Source of the DNA: Ulota crispa | Taxonomy: Eukaryota; Streptophyta; Bryopsida; Orthotrichales; Orthotrichaceae | NCBI GenBank assembly: GCA_963920765.1 | Contig: OY987247.1 | Location: forward strand, 16,340,471 to 16,404,470 | Length of the DNA: 64,000 nucleotides | Direction: 5' to 3' | Shown: positions 48,261 through 59,772 of the stretch, piece after piece | How positions within the stretch are numbered: the first letter of the stretch is position 1 | Layout: every line of letters begins with the position of its first letter | Position numbers and translations under genes: made by a program | The notes under the pieces: model-generated | Databases searched by the model: none | What the model saw: only the letters and a program-made list of their open reading frames with translations | What the model was told of the DNA's origin: nothing

Positions 48261-48578
48261 GCCGGGAATTTTTATTGCATTTCCATTGGTTGAACTGATG
48301 CATCCTTTAAGGCACTTATTTTAAGGTAAAAATGGATTCAATCCTTTGTTTTGTCTTGCTTTTGGATTTTTTTTTTCATTTTCATTTTTTATTTTTATTT
48401 TATTTTTTGTGGTCTGTTGATTCTGTGTTTGCTTTTATTTTTGGTCATTCGAGCCGAGGTTTAATTTTCTGGTGAAGGAGTGCTTCGTTTGTCCCCTCCT
48501 CAGTTGAGAATATCTGGAGGGAAAGGAAATTGTTGGAGGAAATCTGTTAGAAGTGGCAAATTTTTGTCAAAACATTAT

Positions 48579-49436
48579 CCCCTAAAGGATCAAGGGTGTT
48601 TTTTGAGAAAAAATCTCAAAAACTGTCAACTTTTAGTGCATTGCCCAAAATCAATTTTTTTTTTTTTTTTCTCAATTTCAATTGTACAAAAGTTTGTAAA
48701 ACCAATAAATCAACATGTGCAAAAAAATTCAGCCCATTGACCGCGCGGATTGTAAGACTATAATGTTTGAAGTGAGAAAAAACAACTTATTTTCATTCTT
48801 GCAAAACAAGGTCAATAGACTTTGAGCCTTCATAGAGTAAAATTTTTACTCTACACAAACTTGAGCTTTTTAACCATTCACAAGTATATGATGTTAGGTT
48901 CCCTCATGAAAATTTTCAGATGCAAATATAGAGTCTAGCTTATTCTAAATCACCCTCCAATGCAAGGAGGTTTAGTGAATTGGCAATACATTAGTCATTC
49001 TTTCATGATTTCTTGTGCAATGAGGAAGTCTTTTATTTGAAATCTAAACGGCAAAATGTTGGAGACAGACATTTGGAATATGTGAAAAAAAGTTTCAAGA
49101 GATTCGGATTTATAAATTGAAAGATAATAGGGCTTGAAGTCAGAGGATTTTTTTTTTGAAATTGCCCAAATATAGTTAACAAAGTTTGACTCCCTTCAAA
49201 ATGTGATGAGAGTTTTAGCATAAGATTCTCCAAAGATGCTCAAATTGCCCAAATTCTTTTGGGCAACATAACTTTTGAACCGGGCATCTAATTGGGAAAA
49301 AAATTGGATTTCCACTTGGGGGATACATACTTGCACCTTGTGTAACAATTTTGAGAACATCTAGTAAAAATTAAATCCTTATGACCCTACCCAAGTTCTC
49401 AAGTGGTTGTTGCACAGCCACTTGGTCCTTTAGGGG
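48579..49436. mobile_element. TTAA-type MITE, family B-like (858 bp)
   Basis: Left flank TTAT, right TTAA (49437-49440). Ends are CCCCTAAAGGATCAAGGG and CCCCTAAAGGACCAAGTGG. Confidence 0.8.
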
Positions 49437-49598
49437 TTAAACCTTGATTCTAGCATGTAATAAGCATGCGGCAAAATTAGCCCAAAGGCAAATGAGTTGT
49501 CCATATCATGCATATCAAAGTTTGGTTTTAAGTATTACCAAGGATGGTTTTGTTTTGCTTTGGACCAGCAACTTCTCAGGCCATCTAGTAATCTTTAA

Positions 49599-49836
49599 CC
49601 CTTGAGCGCCCAGTCTTTGAACCTAAAATGTTTGACTTGCTTGCAATCAAAGTGCTCATGTGAGTCAAAAAATATAATCCACAAGATCGGACCATATGAT
49701 TTGATAGTGGAAAGCATCTCCATTGTGATGGGCTCAATTGGAAGTTTCATGGAAGGAGCAATGAGATTTTATAGGTCAAAAGTGTCTTGACCCAACATTT
49801 TGAGAGACATTATAATGTCTTTTGAGCTCTCAAGGG
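49599..49836. mobile_element. TTAA-type MITE, family D (238 bp)
   Basis: Left TTAA (49595-49598), right TTGA. Ends are CCCTTGAGCGCCCAG and CCCTTGAGAGCTCAAAAG. AGACATTATAATGTCT is near the right end. Inverted relative of 9903-10142. Confidence 0.78.
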
Positions 49837-49875
49837 TTGATGGTGTAGATATGGTCACATGGGGGTGTTTTTAAA

Positions 49876-50280
49876 CCCTTTAAGGGCCGTGGTTGATTTG
49901 GGGGGTGGACAATCCTTTGTATGGCCATTTGGGGGAGATTTTCAAACTTTTGAATATAGATGTCTACGACAGATCTAATCGTACAAAAGGAAGTATCTTG
50001 CAGGGTTTAGTGTTATGCATCATGAATTATGCTCACTCTTTAGTTGTTATGGCCATCTTTTTGCATTTATTGGTGCATTTTCAGCCAGTACTTTTTTAGT
50101 GTTTTCAACCCTCTAGCCACATGCCACCTCAGATTGGCCTAATTATTGTCTTAAACTCTTCACTTTCCAATTCCCGAGACCCGTCTCCTTTGCCACATCA
50201 TCAAATTCCTTAACATACTCTCTCTACAAATTAAAAAAAGTCAAAATCAACCACAAACAGGTCGACCGGTCCTTAAAGGG
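49876..50280. mobile_element. TTAA-flanked MITE (405 bp)
   Basis: TTAA lies at 49871-49874 (one extra A) and 50281-50284. Ends are CCCTTTAAGGGCCGTGG and CCCTTTAAGGACCGGTCG. Confidence 0.7.
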
Positions 50281-50787
50281 TTAAGTGCAAAACTAGGCAG
50301 CAAGAATTTCATTTTGAGCGTGTTAGTTGTGACTAGATTTTCCTAATACTACAAAATGGCATTGTGAAAAATGAGTTTTATCAAAATGTGGGTCACAAAA
50401 TTCAAAAACCTATTACAAAAGAGGCACTATCCTAATTTTTTTTTTAAGGGCAACTTGTTTTTCATACAACATGGCTCTTCATGGCGTGAAGACCACATTG
50501 TTTTCTGCCCAAAATCCTAGTTGATTGACTGCAAGCATCAACACATTTCTTCTTCTAATATGCGGCAGGCATCTAGATTTGGAATTTGAGCATCATTTGG
50601 CATCACAATACTATTTTTTATTCATTTTATTTGTGAAGACATGTTGCTTGAAATTTTTCATAGCATTTTGGCATTTAAGTGCCTAAATAAAGACCATATC
50701 ACAAAGTGTATTAAGAGACGCGTATTTTGCTATGCAAGCCGTTGCAGGTCAAGCTAACCTAGATGAGTAGAGCTAGGGCTTTGTTAA

Positions 50788-51699
50788 CCTCTAAAGGACC
50801 AAGCAAAGACTTCACCAAAACTCTTCAAAACTGCCACATTTATAGCATCAATCAAACTTGAAAACAATAACATTTTTATGCATGTGTGACTGTAGAATCT
50901 TGTAGAAGAATAGTTTTAGAAGATGTGAAAAAAAAATTTAGAGTTTTCCACCATGTGGATTGGAAGATAGAATGGTTTAAATATTCAAAAACATCTTGTA
51001 AAAATCAGGCAGATATCCTTCAAAAGGTGAAATTCCTACGGAAAAAAGGCCTTGTGGGTGGTGCTTCTCTAAATTCCTTATTCCACCTAAGTAAATTACA
51101 TGTCAAAAAAGTTTCAAATCATTTGGAATTGTATAACATATAGAAAAAAATTAGGAAGTAAAAAGAAGCAAAGAATGATTCAAAACACTTAATTGTTAAG
51201 AATTTTATTATGGAAATGAAACATGTCAATTCCAATGGTCAAAATGTTGTAATAAACAATTTGCATCCTTTGGTTTTGTTTTTTTTCCAAAATAATGAAA
51301 ATGAAGTAAAATAAAGACTTCAAAGTTTATTTTAGAGAAGAGAATCCATAATTGCCCGCAAATAAAATCTCCTCATAACTTTCATCTTGTTGATCCAAAC
51401 AGAATGATTTGAAGCTTCCTACATTCACATAAATCTCCTAAATTGATTTTAAAAATTTTGTTTTTGAAAAAAGATCTTTTTAAAAATCTACCCATGCTAC
51501 TCAACAAACGTAAAAAGCAACATATTAGGCCATAACTTTTTAGCATAATTCCAAATATCATGAAATCTAGTGCATATGAAAGACAAACCTCGTTCCCACA
51601 TTCTATTAAAATTTCAGCCTAAAATATGAAAAGCTTCAATCACAAATACTTGTCCAAAATCGCTAAGTTGCTTTTAAAAGGGATCCGGTCCTTTAAGGG
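50788..51699. mobile_element. TTAA-flanked MITE, family B (912 bp)
   Basis: TTAA lies at 50784-50787 and 51700-51703. Ends are CCTCTAAAGGACCAAGC and CCCTTAAAGGACCGG. It is very close to 28271-29410 (for example GGCCTTGTGGGTGGTGCTTC in both) and shows the site before the hAT-like insertion. Confidence 0.87.
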
Positions 51700-51703
51700 T
51701 TAA

Positions 51704-52060
51704 CTTGCATATTCATGTTTTGGATCAATGTAGAAAAAGCACCACATTTTGTTATAGACAAAGATGAAAGTAAAGGCCCGTCTCTGATTTGGAGTTGATC
51801 AATTTGCCTCGTTTTGAGTCTCTAAATTGAAGTAGGGTCTCTAAATTCAAATGTGAACTCAAAAATTCCAAACTCAATCTCTTGATGGTCAATTTCCAAA
51901 CTCTCATAAATTTTGAGATGTGCAAAAGCTCCAATTTTTACCGTAGCCCCACAAACTCATAAAACTATTGACCGAGATCTCAGCCCCATTCATCCAGACA
52001 AGGGCCAATGATGTTTGGGCCACATATGCCAAAACATTCGGTTTGAAACATATGAAGAAG
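51704..52060. other. Intergenic, repeat shared with ~31,600
   Basis: AATCTCTTGATGGTCAATTTC recurs near 31,610. No gene. Confidence 0.35.
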
Positions 52061-52063
52061 TAA

Positions 52064-52544
52064 GAGCATCTCCACCGGTTGGGCCAAGCTGGGGAGATGG
52101 CGAGGCCTGAGGTTTTTTTACATGTTTTGGAGCTCCATCGGTGACGTGCCACTGGCTTCTTTTTGCCCAGCCTTGTCAAACTTGCCTCCGAGGCCTCTAT
52201 CCTGCTGGGGCAGTTCTAGTTTTAGCGTGCTTGTTTTCCAATGTTCTGACAGGTTCATTTATTCACCTGTCAAGCAACCAAAACCAAATCCGAGGCTCAC
52301 AGCCAGTAGTATTGGTTTAAACTAGGGCCCCATTTAAAAATGCCACAACATCCTGAAAACTTAGGAAATCTGTCAAGGAACAAAGCAATCCCAGCTCATT
52401 TTAGTGAGCCTTTAATAGCTGATCATGTATGTGGCGCGTCTCTAAGAAGGCTAATTGGTGGAAATCCAAGCAAATCACTAGACATGTTACTCCAAATGGG
52501 CCACTCAATCCTTGGAAGGCTAGAGCCAACCGGTGGAGATGCTC
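52064..52544. mobile_element. PIF/Harbinger-like MITE (481 bp)
   Basis: Exact TAA duplication at 52061-52063 and 52545-52547. Ends are GAGCATCTCCACCGGTTGG, perfectly inverted. Confidence 0.85.
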
Positions 52545-52547
52545 TAA

Positions 52548-52861
52548 GAACATCTCCATCTGTCCGGGTTTTTTCAAACTTTTCCATTTGTTTTGGCGAG
52601 GCCTCAAGCCCCTTGATCTCCACCCATGCTCATTGAAAAGGTGGCCTCGCACTCCAACACAACCCATAAATAAGCAGTTGACCACTTATCAAGGAAAGTA
52701 GAGAATAAAGCTCACTAAACTTAGGGTGAATAGTGAATGAATAGTGGCTTGAAGGCCTCTTGCTAGACATGGTAGGACCCAGTGTCAAGAGAGGGTTTTG
52801 AGACGGGCCTCAGCATATTCCATCCAATTTTAGCGTGTTGGAATCATTGGTAGAGATGCTC
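52548..52861. mobile_element. Harbinger-like MITE abutting the previous one
   Basis: Left GAACATCTCCATCTG; right inward GAGCATCTCTACCAATG. The body is an inverted copy of part of 26798-27430. Confidence 0.5.
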
Positions 52862-53963
52862 CAACTTGTATTTTTGAATAATAGTCAGGCAATCACTTTT
52901 TCATACTATTGTTTTACTAATGATAACCTCTCCATCATTCTAGGACAAGAAGTTTGAGATGCTGGTTTGTGAGCACTCAAACACAATGAACAAACCAAAA
53001 AAGTGGGTATAAAAAATCAAAGAATCTACTTGTACACAAAGAAGTAAACGCCACCTCTTGTTTGCTTTTTGTAAAACACCGGTTTGAAACACATGTTTAT
53101 TCTAATTTGGCTTGGCCTTGAGGGTGTCACTTCACTCTAAGGGTCAGCTTTCATGGAGGGCCGGAATTGGAGGCCCATCTAGGCTGACCTGGATAGAACA
53201 ATGAAAAAATCCTAAAATGTTCAGATTGCATAGACTTCATAAAGCAACCTCTGATTTTGGGTTTAGAGCCTCCAAGGATGTAGTTTGACTTTTACAGAGT
53301 TGGAGGTTGGACGTACAGGTCAGATCCTTCCAGCCCTCCGTGAAAATTGGCTCTAACCTAGTTCTCCTCAATCCTAGGATTCAAACTAAAAATGTATTCA
53401 TACTTGATGTTAGGAGAGATATTAGCTACATGAATGCAATCTAAAAGTGAGTCAAAATTTATCTAATTTTCCTTTGCTGCTACCACTCCTAACACCAAAT
53501 GTGAACATACCCTAAGGAAAATAAGGTTTTTAGGAATGATGCAAAGAGGGCCTTTTGGTTCTTAGAAGAGACACATTTGGACTGACTAGAATCTACGCCT
53601 GTCGTTTCCCATTTGCGCACTTCTTTTTCCTAGGACCTTCGGTGCTAGTATGTCCCAAGCTCCCTGGCGTGCAAACATCAAAAAGATAAGAAAATTCAAG
53701 AAAGACAAAGAACGGCTCAACGCTCATTCCTCATCCCCCAATCAGAAACTTTTACGACATGGGCATCACGCTGAGATGAGATGGCACACCGTTTCGTGGG
53801 GTCAAGGTGGAAGATGGCAGCTATTTCATTGGCCAGAAAATGTCAAGAGTACAAATTTACCTTGAGAATTTTGAGTTCACGTTTGGATTTAGGAACCCTG
53901 ATTTAGGCTAGAGGCAAGGTAGAAAAAAACGGTAGAAAAAAAAAAGAGGACAAAAACTGACTA
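52862..53963. other. Intergenic with one possible MITE (53137-53361)
   Basis: CTAAGGGTCAGC...GGAGGGCCGGAA pairs loosely with the right end CCTTCCAGCCCTCC...CTAACCTAG. The 71-codon frame at 53650 has no recognisable features. Confidence 0.4.
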
Positions 53964-54289
53964 AGGTAGGAGGCTCATAAATCGACCATCTAAGGTTGAA
54001 ACTAAATTTTGGCGGAGGTGGACCTTTTTGAACTATTTTTCAGTAGATTTTTCTTGAAAGATAAGAAGTATTTACATCTAATCCAAGTTGTTTCATATTT
54101 TTTGGAACTTTGTGGAATTAGTTATAAAATTTTGAAGTGAAAAGGCCATAGGGCTCTAAAACAATTCACCTCCTCAAATGTACTCTGCGCGTACATTTTT
54201 GAAACCTACAAAAAACAGCATGTACACATGAAATACATTTGAGAAGGTGGATAGTTTTAGAGCTTGTGCAGAATATGAGCCTCCTACCT
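53964..54289. mobile_element. TA-flanked MITE, AGGTAGGAGGCTC termini (326 bp)
   Basis: TA lies at 53962-53963 and 54290-54291. Ends are AGGTAGGAGGCTCATA, inverted. The interior shares a CACCTCCTCAAATGTAC block with 58225-59626. Confidence 0.78.
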
Positions 54290-54755
54290 TAACTCAAAGA
54301 GATGGAGGTAGATTATTACTTTTACTCTTGTTTGAAAAGAGTTGAAGTTTTTCATTCTAGTCCCACCAAACGGTTTGTCACGGTAGGAGAATTCATAAGC
54401 ATGAAATTAAGGGTTTTGGGGTAGAAAAATCTGTTGGTGAAATTTGAAAAAAAAAATAGTGTTAAGCAAGGCTATTTTTTTCATTTTTTAAGAAGTGTGA
54501 AGGTAGCAATTTAAAATGTTACAGTTGTGCTCCAAATTTCAACAATCATCCACATATTGGATATAAAATATCACATTAGTACATATTACATGTCTATAAT
54601 TTTGTCTATAATTTGGTTTTCATCCACACAATTTGGCAACTTCATCCAATTTATTAAAAAAATTGAAGCCTTGTGGCAATTTCATCCAAGTTTTTTGGCA
54701 TTTTTTTAATGTTTTTTAGCCAGATTTTTTTGGGTGCAATTTGGCACCAAAAAGC

Positions 54756-54786
<31 letters not shown>

Positions 54787-55065
54787 AAAAAAAAACTTTG
54801 GTGTTAAGTTAGGAAGAGGAAATCAAAAATATTATTTTCAATTTGAAAGTTCCAATTGCAAACATTTGTTCACAAATATTTTTAAAGTCCTAAATCATTG
54901 AAAATGTTTAGTTGTGAGATGGGGCACTCAAAATTGTCATGCCTAGTCACCCAAAACCATCACTTTGTCACCCACAACCAATTTTTTTAGTTGTCAATCA
55001 CTAACATCATTGACACAAGTAGGTATGAGGGGTGGGGGCATTAACCGTGCCGGGTGCTCCTACCT
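54290..55065. other. A/T-run-rich intergenic
   Basis: An almost pure A tract spans about 54758-54797. TTCATCC motifs near 54540-54690 recall the ~270 bp repeat but are badly degraded. Confidence 0.4.
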
Positions 55066-55068
55066 TAA

Positions 55069-55476
55069 GAGCATCCTCAATCTAGCTGGGTTAATTCCCC
55101 TCCATTAGTACTATAAAGGTGGAGAACTGCAAACTTGGTCCAATGCACTTGGCAGGTGGAACACGATCTTGAAAGGGATTGCAAAACCTAGTCCACACTC
55201 GGTAGTTTTAGCATTCTTCAAGAGGCCTTCAAATTCCTCTCTATACTGCTGTTAGAGCAATGATGACTACTTTGCAAACCGGAAATAGAGATTGTGTCAA
55301 AAACACCTAACAAAAGTGTGACATAAACAAAGTTCACAATCTTGATACGTCTTGATACATGTGTGCACGTTGGATCGGAGGAGCCGGCTTTCCGCACGCT
55401 TCGGATGAGGCCACACGATGAAGCTTGCTAATTGTCATTAACTGAGCCTAATGGAGGATCTGGATTAAGGATGCCC
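55069..55476. mobile_element. Harbinger-like MITE (408 bp)
   Basis: TAA lies at 55066-55068 and 55477-55479. Ends are GAGCATCCTCAATC and GGGCATCCTTAATC. Confidence 0.75.
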
Positions 55477-55479
55477 TAA

Positions 55480-56125
55480 GATCACCTCTACTCCGCCTTT
55501 GCGGAAAATTTGGAGAATTAGTGGTGAAATGTTGCCAGTAAATTTGCAGGCCAGAGTTATTAATAGACTTCATCCACACTAATCCTACCCTTTGTGCTCC
55601 ACGCTACATAAGCAACCCCAACATTATTCATTTTTTGTCTCTTCATAAAATACCCCTCTCACAACACATCTTAATAATAGGAAATGACACAAACAAAGAT
55701 AACGATGATAGATTGGAGACAATCATAGTATAGAAAGTACTAGATAATTGACTAGTTAGGGCTAGTTTTGCATTCTAGTGAGGTCGCGGGCGAGGCAGCT
55801 GGCCAAATCAGAATGCAAAAACCAGCCCTAACTGGCCAGTTATCTAGTGTTAAAGCTTTGGGGAGGCCAATTTGGCTAGTTCTCTCAATGATTTGCAAAT
55901 ACAAGATCGAATCTGCCCAAGGTGTTGATTTTGCCCCAGCAAACGGCTCCCAAATGAGCCAAATCGGCCTCCCCAAGCTTTAACACCAAAACATTGAGCA
56001 ACAAAATCAAATGTTGTCTCCGCAAAAATGCAACAACTTGAGCTCAAAAAATTATTCAAAATACAAGCAATTGGCAAAATCCTATCCTAATTGGGCTTTA
56101 GTTTGTAGGTTGAGTGGAGATGCTC
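55480..56125. mobile_element. Harbinger-like MITE (646 bp) in tandem with the previous
   Basis: It shares TAA 55477-55479; the right TAA is 56126-56128. Ends are GATCACCTCTACTC and GAGCATCTCCACTC. A foldback is nested inside. Confidence 0.6.
55848..55986. mobile_element. Nested foldback MITE (139 bp)
   Basis: GTGTTAAAGCTTTGGGGAGG pairs with CCTCCCCAAGCTTTAACACC, extended by CCAATTTGGCT/AGCCAAATCGG. Confidence 0.75.
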
Positions 56126-56351
56126 TAAGAGTAGAGCATTTTCACTGTTGCTCTTCATACTTGACACGTCAAAAGATTACATCTATGTTACAAAAGCCCT
56201 AAAATTTTCTTGTTCCCCACCCTTGCACTTCAAACACGCCTCATAAATAGTCATTGGACCATTCACCAAGGGGAACATAGGATATAGTTCACTAAACTTG
56301 AAATGACTAGTGCTTTGGAGGGCCATTGTATTGACACACTAGGATGAAGTA

Positions 56352-56620
56352 AGGGTTTTTTTTCTTCTTCTTTTGGTTAAGATAGAGCAACCCGCACCCT
56401 AGAATGTACGTATGTAAGAAAAAAATGGATGAAATTAGACAAAGTCAACAACTTGTGTACATCCATCCAAATATTTTACTAAAATCAATTACTCTCATCT
56501 AGATTTTAGCAAGCATGGTGTTTTCTTGGAGAGGGATGTGGCAACTCCATCCACTTTTTCAACCAATCTTTCTAGTGTAAAGGTAACCAGTGTCATGCTG
56601 AGCAAAAAAATGCCAAGATA
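56352..56620 (+). repeat. ~270 bp dispersed repeat copy
   Basis: ACCCGCACCCTAGAATG...GTATGTAAG...CATCCATCC...TCTAGTGTAAAGGTAACCAGTG. Same family as 29529-31560. Confidence 0.65.
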
Positions 56621-56639
56621 AAAAACCTTGGGATGGAGT

Positions 56640-57470
56640 ATCATGAGAATATTTTGAAGGCCCTGGACCGCTTATTCAGCCTTATTGTGCATGCTTGAAG
56701 TGTGTAAACCCCGATAGGGCAATGCCAAAGATGCCCTATCCCTAATTATGGGCACCATCAAGGTTCGGGGAGAAATTTTAGCTTCACCAGTTGAAATCCA
56801 GCAGTGTCTTGTTTCAACAGGATTTTCATTAACATGGACCAGTTATTTTTGTAAAACTTCTAAATTTCTATTGTAAATGTACTGTATTTAGATTTTTTTG
56901 AAAAATGAACTGGATTTTTAAACAATGATTTTAAGTTTCAACCAATTTTTTTGCAATTTCAACCGACTGCCACTACACTAACCGCCGGTTCTCCTCGAAC
57001 CCTGGGCACCATGGCCTGTAAAATTGGTTCGTAGCAGCAGCACAAGGCAATCTGACAGCTGGCACTAATTCCAAACTCATTGTATTCTCCAAAAATGCGA
57101 TCAGGATGTTTCCATGCACGTATCTTTAGTGGACAGGCTTCTACCTCCATACTTCTGTCAGTCTGTGTATTAAATTCTTCCTTTTTTTCGTTCTTCTATA
57201 TGGCCCTTTGACAAATGGATCGTCTGCTCTATATGCCTTCCAAGTGGCAGCATGTTGTGCCATTCTATATAATCATGTGCCCAATCCAAAAAGATTAATA
57301 AAATCATGGGGTCCCAAATTCCCAATCTTCCAAACCTTTTATTTGCTTTTTATATTTATTGTTGAATTTACTATTATACGGCGTTGCAATCCATTCTAAG
57401 TTGTCCTAGTGGTGCAGCGTGCTCAAGCAACACCAAATTAATCAAGGATGTCGTGGGGGAATGTTTTATA
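56640..57470. other. Intergenic, nothing firm
   Basis: A 63-codon minus frame at 56959-57150 (MEVEACPLKI...) sits in a slightly GC-richer patch. No support for a gene. Confidence 0.3.
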
Positions 57471-57700
57471 GTGAGTGGGGATCAGTGAGCCCTGAGTTGT
57501 AAGCTTAGATCTTTTGTCCAAATACTTAACTTTACCTATAATTGTGTACATATGGTCTTATGATTATGCATTTTAAATATTTATCATTTTAAAAACTTTT
57601 TTTTCTTTCAGATTTATTATTGATTTTGAGCTCAAAATTGATTCCTAGTCATCAAATCTTGACTCACCATGCACATGCTCACAATCTTAACCTTACAAAA
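57471..57700. repeat. ~235 bp repeat, copy 1 (copy 2 at 58367-58605)
   Basis: Both copies share TGTGTACATA(T/G)G, TTATGCATT/GTGCATTATAAATAT, ATTGATTTTGAGCTCA and AAATCTTG(A/G)CTCACC. GCTCAC/GTGAGC motifs are dense near both ends. Copy 2 lies inside 58261-59302. Confidence 0.7.
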
Positions 57701-57805
57701 TAACATTTTTAGGTTGTTGTATTGGAAGGAATCATATTATCAAGGTTGGATTGAAATTGCTTGTCAATTTTCCTTCATGATAGTTTACTCAAACAATACA
57801 TATGG

Positions 57806-58035
57806 ATATCAAGGTTTTTGTTTTGTTTTTCTTTTTATACCATACATGCATCCTAGACGCTTGCAAGTACGGAAAATCAAACATAGAATCTTCAATATGT
57901 GCATATTCATCTACAAATCCAATTTAGTTGCCATTAGTAATCTTTGTTCAATTGTTGATAAACCTAAGGTTTTAAAAGAGTATTTGGGAATTTTATCCAA
58001 TTTGGCTCCTTTATTTTTGGTTTAGTGATAAGGGC
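57806..58035 (+). repeat. Diverged ~270 bp dispersed repeat copy
   Basis: It has the AAGGTTTTTGTTTTG start, CTTGCAAGTACGGAAAATC, TATTCATCTACAAAT and TTTATCCAATTTGG. A 118-codon frame here is by-product. Confidence 0.5.
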
Positions 58036-58260
58036 CACCTTCCATGTTACACGGGAATATTAAAATTGCAAAAACCAACAAAATAGTTATGAAGCCATGC
58101 TAGAAAACAACAAAATTGGAATTGATGTTGCAACAAGCATAATAAATTTGGAGAACTAAGTTTCCAAAACCTGGAAACGCTTCTAAGCTCCGCCAATTCC
58201 CATGTGCCATGAAAGTTGGCACTAAGGTAGGAGGCTCTTAAATGGAGCATGTAAGGCAGG

Positions 58261-59302
58261 CCACCTTAAAAGTGGTAACCTATAGATATTTACCACTTTT
58301 ACCACTTTTAAGGTTGGCGGTTTACCACTTTTAGGTCTTTTGATCAATATGGGAAATGCTAAATTATGAGTGTGGATACATGAGCCATGAGCCGTGAGCC
58401 TATATTCATAATCAAAATACTAAATTTCACTTGTATTTGTGTACATAGGCCCTTATAGTTGTGCATTATAAATATCTTCCTCTTGAAAAACTCGTTATTT
58501 TTAAAGTTTTTTCATTGATTTTGAGCTCACAATTGGTGTCTGCTCACAAAATCTTGGCTCACCGCTCATGGGCTCATGGTTTTACGCTCACAAAATAGCG
58601 TTGTCCGGATGGATACACCACTCATGTATGAGGTTCACTACTTCTTTGCGGATGTTCCCCATTCCACCATTCCCCACTTCTTTGCAAACCATTTCTAGTC
58701 CAAGATGGCATTTGCCAAATGGCCTTGTATCGGATTTTTGTCTAACCATGCTCTTTAGCTTGCATGGATCACTATAAGTAAACAATATTTGAATTGACAC
58801 GTCCAAATTGACTAATTGTGTCTGAAGTGACAAAAAGATGTTTAAATTGACAAGATTCCTTTGTAGTGTCAAGTTGAGATGAACCACAAAATCATGCACA
58901 CACCATACTTGGAGGGGAACGGTTTTGCTACCGTGTTTGATAACTACAAACACAAGACTACATTTGAAGTTAGTTGGAAGCTTGTCGATTAGCAATCTCA
59001 ACCTTGTTTGATTGGAAGGGAGGTATTGCCACATTATTCTCAAATATTACATTTGTGGAATTTGACTTTTCCATTCTTGCTTAGGAAAAAGACCAATATA
59101 GCAAGTCCATCACTAATTTGTTTTTGAAAGGTGATTCACAGTCTAAAATATTTGCACATTTGAATCAAATAAGCTTATTGGCATCAACACAAATAATTAC
59201 ATGATTAAATGATTAAAAGTGGTTGTAAACACTTTTAACTCTAACCAATTACCACTTTTAAGCTAATTGTGGATAAAAGTGGATTTACCACTTTTAAGGT
59301 GG
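58261..59302. mobile_element. Nested element, CCACCTTAAAAGTGG termini (1042 bp)
   Basis: CCACCTTAAAAGTGG on the left and CCACTTTTAAGGTGG on the right are near-perfect inverses. ACCACTTTTA is repeated many times near both ends. A 151-codon minus frame (58588-59043) lies inside. Confidence 0.68.
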
Positions 59303-59470
59303 GTTGATGTAAGGGCTAATCAAATTTTTGATAGGTGAAACTCCTTGAAATGCTTTTCAATAAACTTTCCTTGAAAGTCAAGAAAAATTGGCATCTAACG
59401 CCCAAGTTGTTTCATATTTCTTGGAACTTTGTGGAATTAGTTATGAATATTTGAAGTGGAAAGGCCATAG

Positions 59471-59584
59471 GGCTCTAAAATGGAGCACCTCCTCAAATGT
59501 ACATGACATGTACATTATTGGAGGGCTATGAAAAAAAACATGTACAAAAACAGGACATTTGAGGAGGTGCTCCATTTTAGAGCC
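59471..59584. repeat. Hairpin with 30 bp perfect arms
   Basis: 59471-59500 (GGCTCTAAAATGGAGCACCT...) is the exact reverse complement of 59555-59584, with a 54 nt loop containing ACATGACATGT. It lies inside the AGGTAGGAGG element. Confidence 0.9.
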
Positions 59585-59772
59585 TGCTCCAATTTAGAGC
59601 CTGCTCCAAATTAGAGCCTCCTACATTAAGGCAGAAATGGTCATAATGAGGTATAGATTCTGGACAAAATTATCTTAAAAGAAAGGTCAATAAGTTTATA
59701 AATTTGGATCCATGATTTTCATTCATGACAAGACAAAACTCAACCTCTAGCATGGAACTTTACCCATTTTAA

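Larger units (their letters stand above)
58225..59626. mobile_element. TA-flanked MITE, AGGTAGGAGGCTC termini, enlarged by nesting
   Basis: TA lies at 58223-58224 and 59627-59628. Ends are AGGTAGGAGGCTCTTAAAT and ATGTAGGAGGCTCTAATTT. Same family as 53964-54289. Confidence 0.72.

Noticed and set aside
57669-58025. 118-codon plus frame
   Set aside because: It overlaps a repeat copy and has no protein-like features.
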